NCBI GenBank assembly: GCA_022821645.1
Contig: JAJEDE010000011.1
Span: 1 to 64,000, forward strand
Length of the DNA stretch: 64,000 nucleotides
Reading direction: 5' to 3'
Source: Chloroflexota bacterium
GTDB taxonomy: Bacteria > Chloroflexota > UBA11872
The notes under the pieces are model-generated. The model did not search any database and was not told the DNA's origin. It saw nothing but the letters and a program-made list of their open reading frames with translations. A program made the position numbers and the translations under genes. Each line of letters opens with the position of its first letter. The stretch's first letter is position 1. Positions 1-8,055 of the stretch are shown here, one piece after another.

Positions 1-150
1 GAAGGCTTCCAGCTGCTTGAGGGTTGGTTGTACGGTGCCGGTTTCCCATTCATCCAGCTTTTGAAACTTGTGGGCCAGGTCGTCTTGGTGCACGCCGGCG
101 CGCTCACGCGCCCAGCGGAGCATTTCGGGTTTGACGTCGACGCGGATCAT
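1..150 (-). CDS. XRE-type helix-turn-helix protein, probably the N-terminus of an ImmA/IrrE-like (DUF955) antitoxin; truncated by the window edge
   Basis: Read leftward from an ATG at 150, the frame stays open to the edge and gives 50 residues beginning MIRVDVKPEMLRWARERAG, followed by a helix-turn-helix-like stretch (HQDDLAHKF) and the pattern WETGTVQPTLKQLEAF. This matches the N-terminal DNA-binding part of XRE proteins fused to an ImmA/IrrE (DUF955) metallopeptidase. Such proteins commonly act as antitoxins and often precede a DUF4411/PIN-like toxin, which would lie outside the window. The peptidase domain is not visible, so only the HTH assignment is seen; the fusion is inferred. The ATG overlaps the stop of a short upstream frame (ATGA). 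Confidence 0.6.
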   Translation of the reverse strand, partial: MIRVDVKPEMLRWARERAGVHQDDLAHKFQKLDEWETGTVQPTLKQLEAF

Positions 151-224
151 GCGGCGGCCTCCGACGGCGTCTTGACGTCACGCACCCGTGCCTCAGACAA
201 CACGCTCTTCAGTAGCGCAATCAC
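147..224 (-). CDS. possible 25-residue ORF translationally coupled to the XRE gene
   Basis: A GTG at 224 lies 5 nt downstream of a strong Shine-Dalgarno match (AAAGGAG, complement of 230-236) and encodes 25 residues (MIALLKSVLSEARV...PSEAAA). Its TGA overlaps the XRE start as ATGA. The same frame stays open further upstream to 563, but that part is low in protein character and contains an interspersed repeat. This is therefore either a short leader peptide or partner gene, or the tail of a decayed gene. No family recognised. Confidence 0.3.
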   Translation of the reverse strand: MIALLKSVLSEARVRDVKTPSEAAA

Positions 225-368
225 GCGCTCTCCTTTGGTGGAGGCGGTTGCCAGCTGGGGTAGTCCCGACGCGGATCTCGAGTTTCGAGCATAGCGTGTC
301 GATTTGGTTGACCAACTCTCGTGGGGGACGGCCCAGAACGAAGTAGGGAAGGGAGCGGAGTCGGAGGC

Positions 369-437
369 TTGGGAGGTGTAGCTGGGGGGTGACACGGGTA
401 TCAGATGGACTATGGCCCGGCTCACCATGAACGGGAT
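369..437. repeat. interspersed repeat, diverged copy
   Basis: Begins TTGGGAGGTGTAGCTG and ends GCCCGGCTCACCATGAACGG. The same 5' segment recurs about 130 bp downstream (from about 500) in front of the 521-573 copy, so both are versions of one unit; this copy has lost most of the TTCGACACGG portion. The remainder of 225-593 shows no convincing gene. Confidence 0.6.
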
Positions 438-498
438 GGGGAAGGAGTGAGCGAGAGAAGTGAGTTGTGAAAACGGACGAAGAAGGGAGTGGAGAAGG

Positions 499-573
499 GC
501 CTGGGAGGTGTAGCTGAGGGTGTGGTTCGACACGACCCTCCGAAAGACTCCGGGTCGGCTCACTACGAACGGG
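499..573. repeat. interspersed ~50-bp repeat (GGTTCGACACG...GGCTCACTACGAACGG) with its leading GGAGGTGTAGCTGAGGG segment
   Basis: The unit starts GTGGTTCGACACG, has a variable CTCCG..GACTCCGG centre and ends CGGCTCACTACGAACGG. It recurs between genes at 2116, 4161, 4217, 6001 and 6069. Repeats of the GGTTCGACA...CTCACCACGAACGG type are known as dispersed intergenic elements in many bacterial genomes. All copies here lie between leftward-transcribed genes and in the same orientation. Confidence 0.8.
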
Positions 574-593
574 AAGCCAACGGCCGTGAGTGG

Positions 594-1523
594 TTAGAGG
601 CCGCCGAAGGATTGGGCGCGGGATTTGAGGGTCAGGTAGAGGGTTTGGAGGGTGGGGGTGGGGACTCCCGAGGCTTGGCCGTGGCGGAGGACGGCGCCGG
701 CGGTGTAGTCGAGTTCGACGCGGCGTTGGTGGGCGAAGTCGACCTGGAGGGAGGTGGTGTTGTCGGCTGGGAGGGTCTGGAGAAGGGCGATGAGGTCGTT
801 GGTGGTGGTGTCGGGGAGGTGGATGCGCTGGGAATGGGCGACGGCGATGGCCTCGTTGAACATGGTGCGGAAGAGGTCAAGCATGCCCTCAGTCGCAAGG
901 ATGGGGCCGAGGGGGAGCTGGCAGGCGGCGGTGACGGGTCCCAGGACGGCGAGCAGGACGAGTTTGTTCCAGAGGACGTGGTAGATGTCGTCGCTGACCT
1001 CGATTTCGAAGCCGGCGGCGCGGAGGGCCTGGGCGATGGTTTGGACGCGGTTGGAGAATCCGCCGGCGGGTTCGCCGATGGCGGCGCGGACTTCAGCGTC
1101 CTGATATTCGATGACGCCAGGTTCGAGGATGTGGGCGGTGAGCCAGGTGGCACCGCCGATGATGTGTTCCGCTCCAAGAATGGATGTGAGGGTTGGGACG
1201 CTGTCGATGCCGTTCTGGAGGGTGACGACCGCGGTGTCTGGGCCGATGGCGGGGCGGAGGAGTTGGGCGGCGGATTCGGTGTCGTAGCACTTGACGGCGA
1301 AGATGATGAGGTCGGGGGATGAGGGGGCGTCGGCGGGGTTTTCGACGGCGTTGACGTTTAGTACGCGGCGGGAGCCGTCTTCGCTGAGCATGCAGAGGCC
1401 GTGGTCGCGGATGGCCTGGAGGTGGGGGCCGCGGGCGATGAAGGTGACGTGGTGGCCGGTTTGGAGGAGGCGGGAGCCGATGAAGCCGCCGACGCCGCCG
1501 GAGCCCATGATTAGGACGTGCAT
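594..1523 (-). CDS. ketopantoate-reductase family NADPH oxidoreductase (2-dehydropantoate 2-reductase-like)
   Basis: 309 residues, the usual length for ApbA/PanE proteins. The N-terminus MHVLIMGSGGVGGFIGSRL is the Rossmann NADP-binding motif; ITFxARG-type and VKCYDT segments follow at about residues 27-80, then ITLQNGID-like VVTLQNGID near 102. The C-terminal helical domain carries KLVLLAVLGPVTAACQ with the conserved lysine (NKL) expected for substrate binding. The family reduces 2-ketopantoate to pantoate for coenzyme A synthesis, but many paralogues act on other 2-oxo acids. Here the neighbours are catabolic (MBL, sulfatase) and no pan genes are visible, so a different 2-oxo or 3-hydroxy substrate is plausible. 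ATG start at 1523. Confidence 0.85.
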   Translation of the reverse strand: MHVLIMGSGGVGGFIGSRLLQTGHHVTFIARGPHLQAIRDHGLCMLSEDGSRRVLNVNAVENPADAPSSPDLIIFAVKCYDTESAAQLLRPAIGPDTAVVTLQNGIDSVPTLTSILGAEHIIGGATWLTAHILEPGVIEYQDAEVRAAIGEPAGGFSNRVQTIAQALRAAGFEIEVSDDIYHVLWNKLVLLAVLGPVTAACQLPLGPILATEGMLDLFRTMFNEAIAVAHSQRIHLPDTTTNDLIALLQTLPADNTTSLQVDFAHQRRVELDYTAGAVLRHGQASGVPTPTLQTLYLTLKSRAQSFGGL

Positions 1524-1693
1524 TTGCGATTTGTCTCTTCTGGTGGGTTTGGTGGGCTAATTGTGGCTTGTGGGTTGGGAGGCGTCTTGTTTTCCGGACT
1601 TCGTCGGGAGCAGGCTCGGAGCCTGAGAGGGAAAGGCGGGGGGTGGACGATGCACGTTGCTGCTGACTTCGCGTGGGTGCTGGGGGAAGCAGC

Positions 1694-1730
1694 CACCCTC
1701 ACCCTGCCCTCTCCCTCAATGGAGAGGTAA
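1694..1730. repeat. CCCTCACCC...CTCTCC/GGAGAGG interspersed palindromic repeat
   Basis: CCTCTCC (1709-1715) pairs with GGAGAGG (1721-1727) after a CCCTCACCCTGC lead-in. A related, more perfect copy lies at 9682-9717. This dispersed type is common between genes in many genomes. The 1524-2169 stretch contains no supportable gene; it holds this element and three further repeat types (1800, 1870 and 2116). Confidence 0.65.
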
Positions 1731-1799
1731 AGAACTGCGTCGGAAGGAGAGAGCGCGCCGAGGCTTAGGTGAATCGGGGACGACGGGTGCGCGGAAGAC

Positions 1800-1820
1800 G
1801 GGCGGGTCACAGACCCGCCC
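1800..1820. repeat. perfect palindrome, GGGCGGGTC / GACCCGCCC
   Basis: Nine-base arms (1800-1808 and 1812-1820) enclose the loop ACA, followed by CCTAC. This is a known dispersed repeat type of the GCGGGTCT..AGACCCGCCCCTAC kind. No T-run follows, so I call it a repeat rather than a terminator. Confidence 0.55.
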
Positions 1821-1869
1821 CTACGGCAGGGAGATTTGACGGGGGCTTTGGCTTGGATGCTGGGGGCTG

Positions 1870-1945
1870 TGGTTCCCTTCGACAAGCTCAGGGCAGGCTC
1901 TACGGGCATACGAGGGACTGCGGCCCGGCTCACCACGAAAGGTAT
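1870..1945. repeat. composite interspersed repeat (TTCGACAAGCTCAGGGCAGG plus CGGCCCGGCTCACCACGAA)
   Basis: The left part, GGTTCCCTTCGACAAGCTCAGG, and the right part, GCCCGGCTCACCACGAA, are variants of the GTTCGACA...CACCACGAACGG element seen elsewhere in the first 6 kb. The intervening sequence is diverged. Confidence 0.55.
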
Positions 1946-2115
1946 GGGTTCGTCACGAGTGGGGAGCGGGGGATGAAGAGGATCGAGCGCTAGGGCTGAG
2001 GGTTTGACGGGGTGGCGCGTTGAGGCCGGACTATTGGTTGCTGCTGGGTCCCGGCCGGGGACGCCGGGATGTCGGAGGAAGAGGAAGACGGGCGGGGTGA
2101 CCTGGTTCCTGCGAG

Positions 2116-2167
2116 GGTGGTTCGACACGGTGCTCCGGGGACTCCGCACCGGCTCACCACGAACGGT
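2116..2167. repeat. interspersed ~50-bp repeat, intact copy
   Basis: Starts GGTGGTTCGACACGGTGCTC and ends ACCGGCTCACCACGAACGG. It is nearly identical to the copy at 4217-4266. It sits immediately downstream of the tandem MBL gene (stop at 2170), so it lies in its 3' untranslated region. Confidence 0.8.
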
Positions 2168-2169
2168 GG

Positions 2170-4050
2170 TTAGGGGGTGGGGGTGGTGACGGTTATGAGG
2201 GCTTCGGGGATGGGGCCTTGGGGTTGGCCGTTGATGAGGATTTCGGCGGTGAGGATGCGGCGGGTGTCGGGGTGGGGTGGGGCGGTGGCGGTGAGGGTGA
2301 GTTCGCCGCGGTCGCCGGCTTCCAAGTCGAGGGGGTGGAAGGCGTCGGTAGTTTGCCAGCCATTGGGACACAGGAGGCGGGCTTCGAGTTGGACGGGGCG
2401 CTCGGCGTTGTTGCGGAGGAGGAGGCGGTAGGTGCATGTTTCGCCGGGTTGGACGGTGCGCAGGTAGGGGACCAGGCGGGCCCACCAGAGGTCGACTCCC
2501 ATGTCGACCGGATCGTCGAGCAGGTCGCGGACGACGCGCTCTTTGCGGGCGATGAAGTCGCGGTATTCGGCGGCGCGGCGTTGGTCCCAGGGGATGAGTT
2601 CGCGGTGACCGGGGCAGACGAGGTCGGGCTGGACGAGGTCCATGACGTCGGCGCAGCGGCGGTGCATCCAGAGCTGGAGGCTGTTGCGCAGGACGGTGGT
2701 CTGATAAAGCTGCGTGGTCAAACCGCCGGTGTTGCCGGGGGCGAGTTCGAGGAAGATGTTGTCGCCGGTGAAGGCGACTTTCTGGCCGTCGACGTGGGTG
2801 GCGAGGACGGAGTGGAATTCGGTTTGGCCGGGGGCGTGGTGGACCTCGAAGTCGTACTCCTCCCACTGGAAGCGTTCGCCGTCGGTGAGATGGCGTTGGA
2901 TGGGAATGGGTTTCGGGAGGGTGCAGGGGGTGCTGCACCAGCCGGCGGGGTCTTCGAGAACCTGGGCGACTTCGTCGAGGGCCCAGACGCGGGCGCCTTC
3001 GTGGCGGACGAGGTAGGGGATGCCGGCGGTGTGGTCGTCGTGGATGTGGGTGACGAGGACCATGTCGATGTCGTGGACGCCGTAGGTGTCGCGGAGCTCA
3101 TCGAGGTGGTGGACGACGAAGCGCATGGTGTCGCCGTCTTCGCGCTCCTGGGCGACGGCCATGTGGGCCCAGAAGGCGTGACCGTAGTCGATGAAACAGG
3201 CTTTGCCGCTGTCTGACAGCAGGACGTAGAAGTTGGAGCAGGTGTGGGGGCCGCCCCAGAGCAGGTGGCGGGAGACCTGGATGAATTTGGGGTCGGGGAG
3301 GATATCGAGGCCGTGGTCCCAACCGCCGCCGAGGAAGCGCATGCCGCCGCCGAGGCGGGCAAGGGCCATGAGGCGGTCTTCGAGGCGGGCGCAGTCGCCG
3401 ACGGGGTCCTGGATGGTGTCGCCGTGGGAGGGGAGGGCGAGGTCGGGGGCGTGGCGGCGGAGGGCCTGAAGCGATTGGAGGGTGAAGAGGGCGCCGGCCT
3501 GGTCGCCGTAGCCGTATTCGAGGGCGTGGTACTGGTAGAGGACGCCGCCGGCGGCTAGGAGGTCGCCGGTGAAGGCGACTTTCTGACCATCGACATGGCC
3601 GATGAGCATGCTGCTGCCGTGGGTGTGGCCCTTGGCGGGGATGACTTGGAGTTGGACGTCGCGCCAGGTGAAGGTTTCGTAGTCCTGTAGATCGGCGTCG
3701 ACGGGGACGTTTTGGGCGAGGGTGAAGAAGGTGTTGCGGTCGTTGTAGTTGTCGTAGACGCGCTTGTGTTGCCAGAAGAGTTCGGCCTGGTCGAAAAGGT
3801 GGCGTTCGTGCTCGGGGACGGCGACTTTGGCGCCGTGCTGGCGGAGGCGCGGGGTGCCCCAGGATTGGTCGCGGTGGTGGTGGGTGTGGAGGACCCACTC
3901 GATCTGCTTGACGCCGATTTCTGCCAGGTGGTCGACGAGGGCGCCGGAGCCGGCGTCGATGAGGATGGCGCGGTCGCCGGAGGTGATGCAGTAGGCGTTG
4001 CAGGTGTCGGTGAAGCGGAAGATGCGGGGGGAGATTCGGGTCCAGGACAT
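2170..4050 (-). CDS. tandem metallo-beta-lactamase-fold hydrolase with C-terminal beta-sandwich
   Basis: 626 residues with two MBL domains. Domain 1 (about 1-215) has H57-x-H59-x-D61 but Gln62 in place of the last His, then GHTHG with His142, TGD Asp163 and SHGD His209. Domain 2 (about 255-500) has canonical THIHDDH (335-340) but PGQTEF with Gln409 where a metal-binding His is usual, then TGD Asp430 and PGH His482. The last ~110 residues look like an NEW3-type beta-sandwich. MBL hydrolases use one or two metals on esters, thioesters, lactones or lactams; the substrate is unknown. No signal peptide, so probably cytoplasmic. It is followed by a sulfatase and a sugar-propeller gene on the same strand but separated by repeats. 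Confidence 0.85.
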   Translation of the reverse strand: MSWTRISPRIFRFTDTCNAYCITSGDRAILIDAGSGALVDHLAEIGVKQIEWVLHTHHHRDQSWGTPRLRQHGAKVAVPEHERHLFDQAELFWQHKRVYDNYNDRNTFFTLAQNVPVDADLQDYETFTWRDVQLQVIPAKGHTHGSSMLIGHVDGQKVAFTGDLLAAGGVLYQYHALEYGYGDQAGALFTLQSLQALRRHAPDLALPSHGDTIQDPVGDCARLEDRLMALARLGGGMRFLGGGWDHGLDILPDPKFIQVSRHLLWGGPHTCSNFYVLLSDSGKACFIDYGHAFWAHMAVAQEREDGDTMRFVVHHLDELRDTYGVHDIDMVLVTHIHDDHTAGIPYLVRHEGARVWALDEVAQVLEDPAGWCSTPCTLPKPIPIQRHLTDGERFQWEEYDFEVHHAPGQTEFHSVLATHVDGQKVAFTGDNIFLELAPGNTGGLTTQLYQTTVLRNSLQLWMHRRCADVMDLVQPDLVCPGHRELIPWDQRRAAEYRDFIARKERVVRDLLDDPVDMGVDLWWARLVPYLRTVQPGETCTYRLLLRNNAERPVQLEARLLCPNGWQTTDAFHPLDLEAGDRGELTLTATAPPHPDTRRILTAEILINGQPQGPIPEALITVTTPTP

Positions 4051-4160
4051 GGGGGGTGGGTGAGGAAGGGGAGAGGGGAGAGGGAAGAGGAGTGAGAAAG
4101 GAGAAGGTGGGGATTGGGCGGGGTGGTCTTGTTGGCTGAGAGTATCAGGTGCCGCGCGGT

Positions 4161-4266
4161 CGGGTTCGACACGGGCCTTCGGAGACTCAGGCTCGGCTCA
4201 CCACGAACGGGCAGGGGTGGTTCGACACGGTGCTGCGGGGACTCCGCACCGGCTCACCACGAACAG
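4161..4266. repeat. two tandem copies of the interspersed ~50-bp repeat
   Basis: Copy 1 (about 4161-4210) starts CGGGTTCGACACGGGCCTTC and ends CGGCTCACCACGAACGG. Copy 2 (about 4217-4266) starts GTGGTTCGACACGGTGCTGC and ends GGCTCACCACGAACAGG. They fill the gap between the sulfatase stop and the MBL start. Confidence 0.8.
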
Positions 4267-4276
4267 GGTGGGGCGG

Positions 4277-5935
4277 TTAGGGGTCCTCGGAGACTTGGCG
4301 TTGTTCGGCGAGGTGTTCGTTGTGGAGCATGCGGGGGTCTTTTTTCTTGTAGAGGCGGGAGGTGGGGCTGAGGGTGCGGCGGCGGTAGGACTCGGTGGGG
4401 TGGCGGAGGTCGGGGTCGCGGAAAGAGCCGAAGGGGCTGAGGGGCTGGCGGAGGAAGATGTTGACAGGGTCGCCGAGTTCGTCGTCGATGATTTCGGTGA
4501 GGAGGCGTTCGGTGAGCTGGGCGCGGATGTGGGAGTGCGCGGGGTCGTTCCAGAGGTTGGTGAGTTCTTCGGGGTCGGTTTCCAAGTCGTATAGCTCACC
4601 GGGCATGGCGGAGCCGTAGTGGGCGAGCTTGTAGCGCGGGGTGACCAGGATTTTCTGGCGGATGATGGGTTCGCTGGTGTGGCGTTCGACGCCGATGCGT
4701 TCGACGATGACGGCGTCGCGGTGGGTGTCGGTCTGACCATGCAATAGGGGGGCGAAGGAGCGGCCTTCCATGCCGGGGAGGGGCGGGGCGTTGGCGAGGT
4801 CGATGACGGTGGGGACGAGGTCGAGGTGGGTGGTGGGGCCGTGGTGGACGCGGTCGGCGGGGATGTCGGGTCCGGCCCAAAGCATGGGGACGCGGATGAC
4901 GGATTCGTAGGTCATGGGGGGCTTCCCGCCCTGGCCGTGGTCGTCGATCATCTCGCCGTGGTCGGATGTGAAGATGACGTGGGTGTTGTCGGCGAGTCCG
5001 TGGCGCTGGAGGGCCTGGAGGACGCGGCCAATCATGTCGTCGATGAAGGTGATCATGCCGTAGTAGAGGGCGCGGACCTGGCGCTGGTTGTCGGGGTCCT
5101 GGGAACCGGAGGGGCTGCCGCCGTACCAGGAGTGTTTGCGGTCGACGGACCAGCGGTAGTGGGGCGGTTTGAGGTCGAAGTCGTCGTTGGCGGGGACGGG
5201 GAGCGGCATGTCGGCGGGGTCGTACATGTCGCTGTAGGGGGCGGGCGGGCAGAACGGGCCGTGGGGGTCGGGGAAGGAGAGCCAGGCGAAGAAGGGGTCG
5301 GACTCCTCGGACTGAGCGCGGGTATCGAGCCAGTCGATGAGTTGGTCGGCGAGGTAGTGGGTGTGGTGGTGTTCCTTAGGGATGGCGTTGTGCCAGGCGC
5401 CGGGGCGGAGCGGGGGGTTGGGTGAGGCTTCGGGTTCCCAGAGGGGGATGCTATCGGGGTGTTCGCGTTCGAGCCAGACGCGCCAGTGGCCGCCGGGTTT
5501 GCGGTGGCCAGTGAAGTGGACGACGTGGTCGAAGCCGTAGTAGGGGCCGTGCCAGAGGCCGTCGCGCGGGTCTACGGCGGCGCCGGCGGGTGGGTGTTCG
5601 GGGAGGGCGTCCTCGATTTCCCAGACTTTGAAGTGGGGTTTGCCGAAGAGGGCGGTGGTGTAGCCGACTTCGTGGAGGGCGTCGCCGAGGACGGGGATAT
5701 TCTCGGAGAGGTTGATTTCGTGTTCGAAGACCTGGTGCCCGCGCTGGCTGCGGCCGGTGATCATGGTGGCGCGGGCGGGCATGCAAATGGGGGTGCTGGG
5801 GTAGGCGCGGGTAAAGCGGACGCCGCGGGCGGCCAAGGCGTCGAGGTGCGGGGTGCGGATGGCGGGGTTGCCGGCGCAGCGGAGGGTGTCCCAGCGTTGC
5901 TGGTCGGTGGTGATGAAGAGGAAGTTGGGGGGCAT
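4277..5935 (-). CDS. sulfatase (formylglycine-dependent arylsulfatase family)
   Basis: 552 residues. The N-terminus PPNFLFITTDQQRWD carries the metal-binding aspartate. C51-M-P-A-R is the Cys-type C-x-P-x-R signature that is converted to formylglycine. GKPHFKVW supplies the active-site Lys/His region (about 99-106), and TSDHGEMIDDHG near residue 325 supplies further metal ligands. Sulfatases hydrolyse sulfate esters from sugars, aromatics or choline; the TTDQQR start resembles choline-sulfatase/N-sulfoglucosamine-type branches but does not fix the substrate. No obvious signal peptide. Formylglycine-generating enzyme is not in the window. Close to sugar-related genes, so desulfation of sulfated glycans is a reasonable inference. 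Confidence 0.93.
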   Translation of the reverse strand: MPPNFLFITTDQQRWDTLRCAGNPAIRTPHLDALAARGVRFTRAYPSTPICMPARATMITGRSQRGHQVFEHEINLSENIPVLGDALHEVGYTTALFGKPHFKVWEIEDALPEHPPAGAAVDPRDGLWHGPYYGFDHVVHFTGHRKPGGHWRVWLEREHPDSIPLWEPEASPNPPLRPGAWHNAIPKEHHHTHYLADQLIDWLDTRAQSEESDPFFAWLSFPDPHGPFCPPAPYSDMYDPADMPLPVPANDDFDLKPPHYRWSVDRKHSWYGGSPSGSQDPDNQRQVRALYYGMITFIDDMIGRVLQALQRHGLADNTHVIFTSDHGEMIDDHGQGGKPPMTYESVIRVPMLWAGPDIPADRVHHGPTTHLDLVPTVIDLANAPPLPGMEGRSFAPLLHGQTDTHRDAVIVERIGVERHTSEPIIRQKILVTPRYKLAHYGSAMPGELYDLETDPEELTNLWNDPAHSHIRAQLTERLLTEIIDDELGDPVNIFLRQPLSPFGSFRDPDLRHPTESYRRRTLSPTSRLYKKKDPRMLHNEHLAEQRQVSEDP

Positions 5936-6000
5936 GGGGGTGGCGTGGATGTGTGGTTGGGGAGGCTAACGCTCAGGACGAGACGAGGCTAGCGAGTGGG

Positions 6001-6120
6001 TGTGGTTCGACACGGGCTTTCGGGGACGTCGGCCCGGCTCACTAGGAACGGGGGCGACGGGTGGGGCTGTGGTTCGACACGGGCCTCCGACGGACTCCGG
6101 CCCGGCTCACCACGAACGGA
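6001..6120. repeat. two copies of the interspersed ~50-bp repeat in the sulfatase upstream region
   Basis: Copies at about 6001-6051 (TGTGGTTCGACACGGGCTTT ... CTCACTAGGAACGGGG) and 6069-6120 (GTGGTTCGACACGGGCCTCC ... GGCTCACCACGAACGGA), same orientation. They occupy almost the whole gap between the propeller gene and the sulfatase. Confidence 0.8.
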
Positions 6121-6138
6121 TGGGGCGAACGGATCGAG

Positions 6139-7503
6139 TCAAGGGGCGAAGCGGTAGGCGTAGAGGGTGGCGTAGGTGAGTTTGAGGTGGAGGCGGACGC
6201 GGCGGCCGAGGAGGGGCTGGAGGTTACGGCCGTTCCAGGTGACGGGGACGTCGACGCCATTGGAGATTTGGGCGTCGCAGTCGGCGTGGGCGTAGCCGGG
6301 GATGGGGTTGGCGTCGTCGCCGGTGACGGCTACGGAGACGGGGCCGTTGGCGGCACCAATGTTGAGGAGGAGGCGGGGGCCGCCGACCTGGATCCAGTCG
6401 GTGGTGAGTTCGCCGCCGTCGGGGCCGGCGCGGAGGCCGGCGAAGCGGTCGCGAGGGGCGCGGGCAATTCCGATGGACCCGATATTGAGGCGTTCGTGAC
6501 GGTGGGCCATGGGGCGGCCGCTGTACCAGAGGAGCATTTCGTCGTCGCGGACCTGGGGCGGGGACATGCCGAAGGCGACCCAGGTGCTGTCCCAGGCGTC
6601 CGAGGGGCCCACATCGAAGTAGGTCTGGCGGGAGACGGCGCGTTCCCAGCGGATGCCGTCGCGGCTGGTGCTGAGCTGGACGTTGAGGATTTCGTTGATT
6701 GGGTCGTAGTACTCAAGCAGACCGATGTACTGGTTGCCCCAGTTGAAAAAGGGCATGCCGTAGAACTCGGTGGCAGGCGGGTCGTCGTCGTCGGCATCGA
6801 CGATGACGGTAGCGGGCGTCCAGTCCAGGAGGTCGTCGGAGCGCGAAAGGGCGATGTCGCGGCGGCGCGCGTGGCCGGCGGTACCGTCGCGGGCGGCGTG
6901 GTCGCGCCGACTGGTCATGGCAAAGCCGCCGCGCTGGAAGTCCTGCATGACGCAGGTGCGATCGCCGCGGGGCAGGTGGACGCGGTTCGGGGCCGGGTCC
7001 CAATGAATGCCGTCGCCGCTGAAGGCGACGATGAAGCCGCGGTCTTCCGCTTGGTCCGTGAAGAAGGCGACAAGTTTGTAGCGGCGGTTGGGGTCGGGTT
7101 CGAGGGGGTCGATGAGAACCGTGGGCGGGCCGAGGCGGCGGACTTCGGGCTGGCGGCGTTCGCCGTAGACGACGCTGTTGGGGACGCCGGCGGGATGGTC
7201 GACGTGGGTGTAGACGCCGCGGGTCCAGGTGATGCCGTCGGGTGAGGTGGCGTGGCAGAGGGAGTTTTGAAAGCGGTCGCGACGGGACTTGTCGTCGGCG
7301 AGATACCACATGCGGTAACAGTCTTCGCGGTCGTCCCAGTAGACGGAGCCCCAGAGGTTGACGCGGGATTGTTCCCAGGGGTGGTCGGCGGTGAGGACGG
7401 GACCGGGCTGGATGCGGTGGGGGCGCTCGATGAAGCGGGTGAGGCCACGGCGATAAGAGATTTCGTGGTCGTCAATGAGGAGGTGGAGGTGGGGGTTGTG
7501 CAT
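6139..7503 (-). CDS. GH32/GH43-like five-bladed beta-propeller protein (putative glycosidase), paralogue 1
   Basis: 454 residues, starting MHNPHLHLLIDDHEISYRRG. It has repeated propeller-type motifs such as YRMWYLAD, SPDGITWTRG, SGDGIHWDPAP and SRDGIRWERA, and a C-terminal ~90-residue beta-sandwich ending LKLTYATLYAYRF. It is a clear paralogue of the genes at 14471-15832 (closest) and 51337-52818. The (S/T)xDGxxW motifs are typical of the beta-fructosidase superfamily; catalytic acids cannot be assigned with confidence, so sugar binding without hydrolysis is possible. No signal peptide. ATG at 7503. It lies upstream of the sulfatase on the same strand, suggesting work on the same sugar-containing substrate. 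Confidence 0.75.
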   Translation of the reverse strand: MHNPHLHLLIDDHEISYRRGLTRFIERPHRIQPGPVLTADHPWEQSRVNLWGSVYWDDREDCYRMWYLADDKSRRDRFQNSLCHATSPDGITWTRGVYTHVDHPAGVPNSVVYGERRQPEVRRLGPPTVLIDPLEPDPNRRYKLVAFFTDQAEDRGFIVAFSGDGIHWDPAPNRVHLPRGDRTCVMQDFQRGGFAMTSRRDHAARDGTAGHARRRDIALSRSDDLLDWTPATVIVDADDDDPPATEFYGMPFFNWGNQYIGLLEYYDPINEILNVQLSTSRDGIRWERAVSRQTYFDVGPSDAWDSTWVAFGMSPPQVRDDEMLLWYSGRPMAHRHERLNIGSIGIARAPRDRFAGLRAGPDGGELTTDWIQVGGPRLLLNIGAANGPVSVAVTGDDANPIPGYAHADCDAQISNGVDVPVTWNGRNLQPLLGRRVRLHLKLTYATLYAYRFAP

Positions 7504-7764
7504 GGGGGGTGGCTCTTCGGGGTGCGGGGCGTCTGCGTGGTTCGGTGGCTTATAGGGTACGCCGGACGAGGTCAGCGTGGATTCCCAGGCGGAGGCCTAC
7601 GGCCGGTTGTGGGACCGACGACCGAGCATAGGCTCGCGAGATCTCTGGGTTAGGCTGGCTTATGGCCGTAACGACGAGCGCTGTTCGGGTCGGGCTGATC
7701 CAGTTCGGTGACAGCCCGGGTTAGTCCGACCGAGCGACCCGAACTGCACGGGGTGCTTGAAGCG

Positions 7765-8055
7765 ATGACGCGAGCGGAAGTGTTGGAGACGCTGCGTGCG
7801 CACCGGCCGACGCTGGCCGAGCGGTTTGGGGTGGTTGAGTTGGCCGTGTTTGGGTCGTTTGCACGCGATGAGGCGAGCGACGAGAGCGATGTTGACATCT
7901 TGGTGCGATTCGATGGGCCGGCCACGTCGAAGTCGTACTTCGGGTTGCAGTTCTACATTGAGGACCTGCTTGGTCTCGGAGTGGACCTGGTGACGGACAA
8001 GGCGCTGCGTTCGGAATTTCGTGCCTATGTGGAGCGGGAGGCGGTTGGTGTCTGA
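7765..8055 (+). CDS. mntA: MntA-type minimal nucleotidyltransferase antitoxin
   Basis: 96 residues from ATG 7765 (an in-frame GTG at 7708 would add 19 residues with little family resemblance). The motif GSFARDEASDESDVD fits GSx10DxD exactly, the catalytic signature of MNT-type nucleotidyltransferases. In characterised MntA/HepT systems the MNT protein neutralises the HEPN RNase by adding AMP to a tyrosine in its active-site motif. The stop overlaps the start region of the HEPN gene, as usual for this pair. The pair stands alone between divergent and unrelated genes. Confidence 0.88.
   Translation: MTRAEVLETLRAHRPTLAERFGVVELAVFGSFARDEASDESDVDILVRFDGPATSKSYFGLQFYIEDLLGLGVDLVTDKALRSEFRAYVEREAVGV

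Noticed and set aside
489-1322. Long rightward open frame rich in Gly, Val, Glu and Asp
   Set aside because: It lies opposite the ketopantoate-reductase gene, which has clear motifs; the low-complexity composition is what an antisense frame of a GC-rich gene gives.
1511-2938. Leftward open frame of 475 codons rich in Arg and Pro
   Set aside because: It overlaps the well-supported MBL gene in another frame and covers several non-coding repeats; composition is not protein-like.
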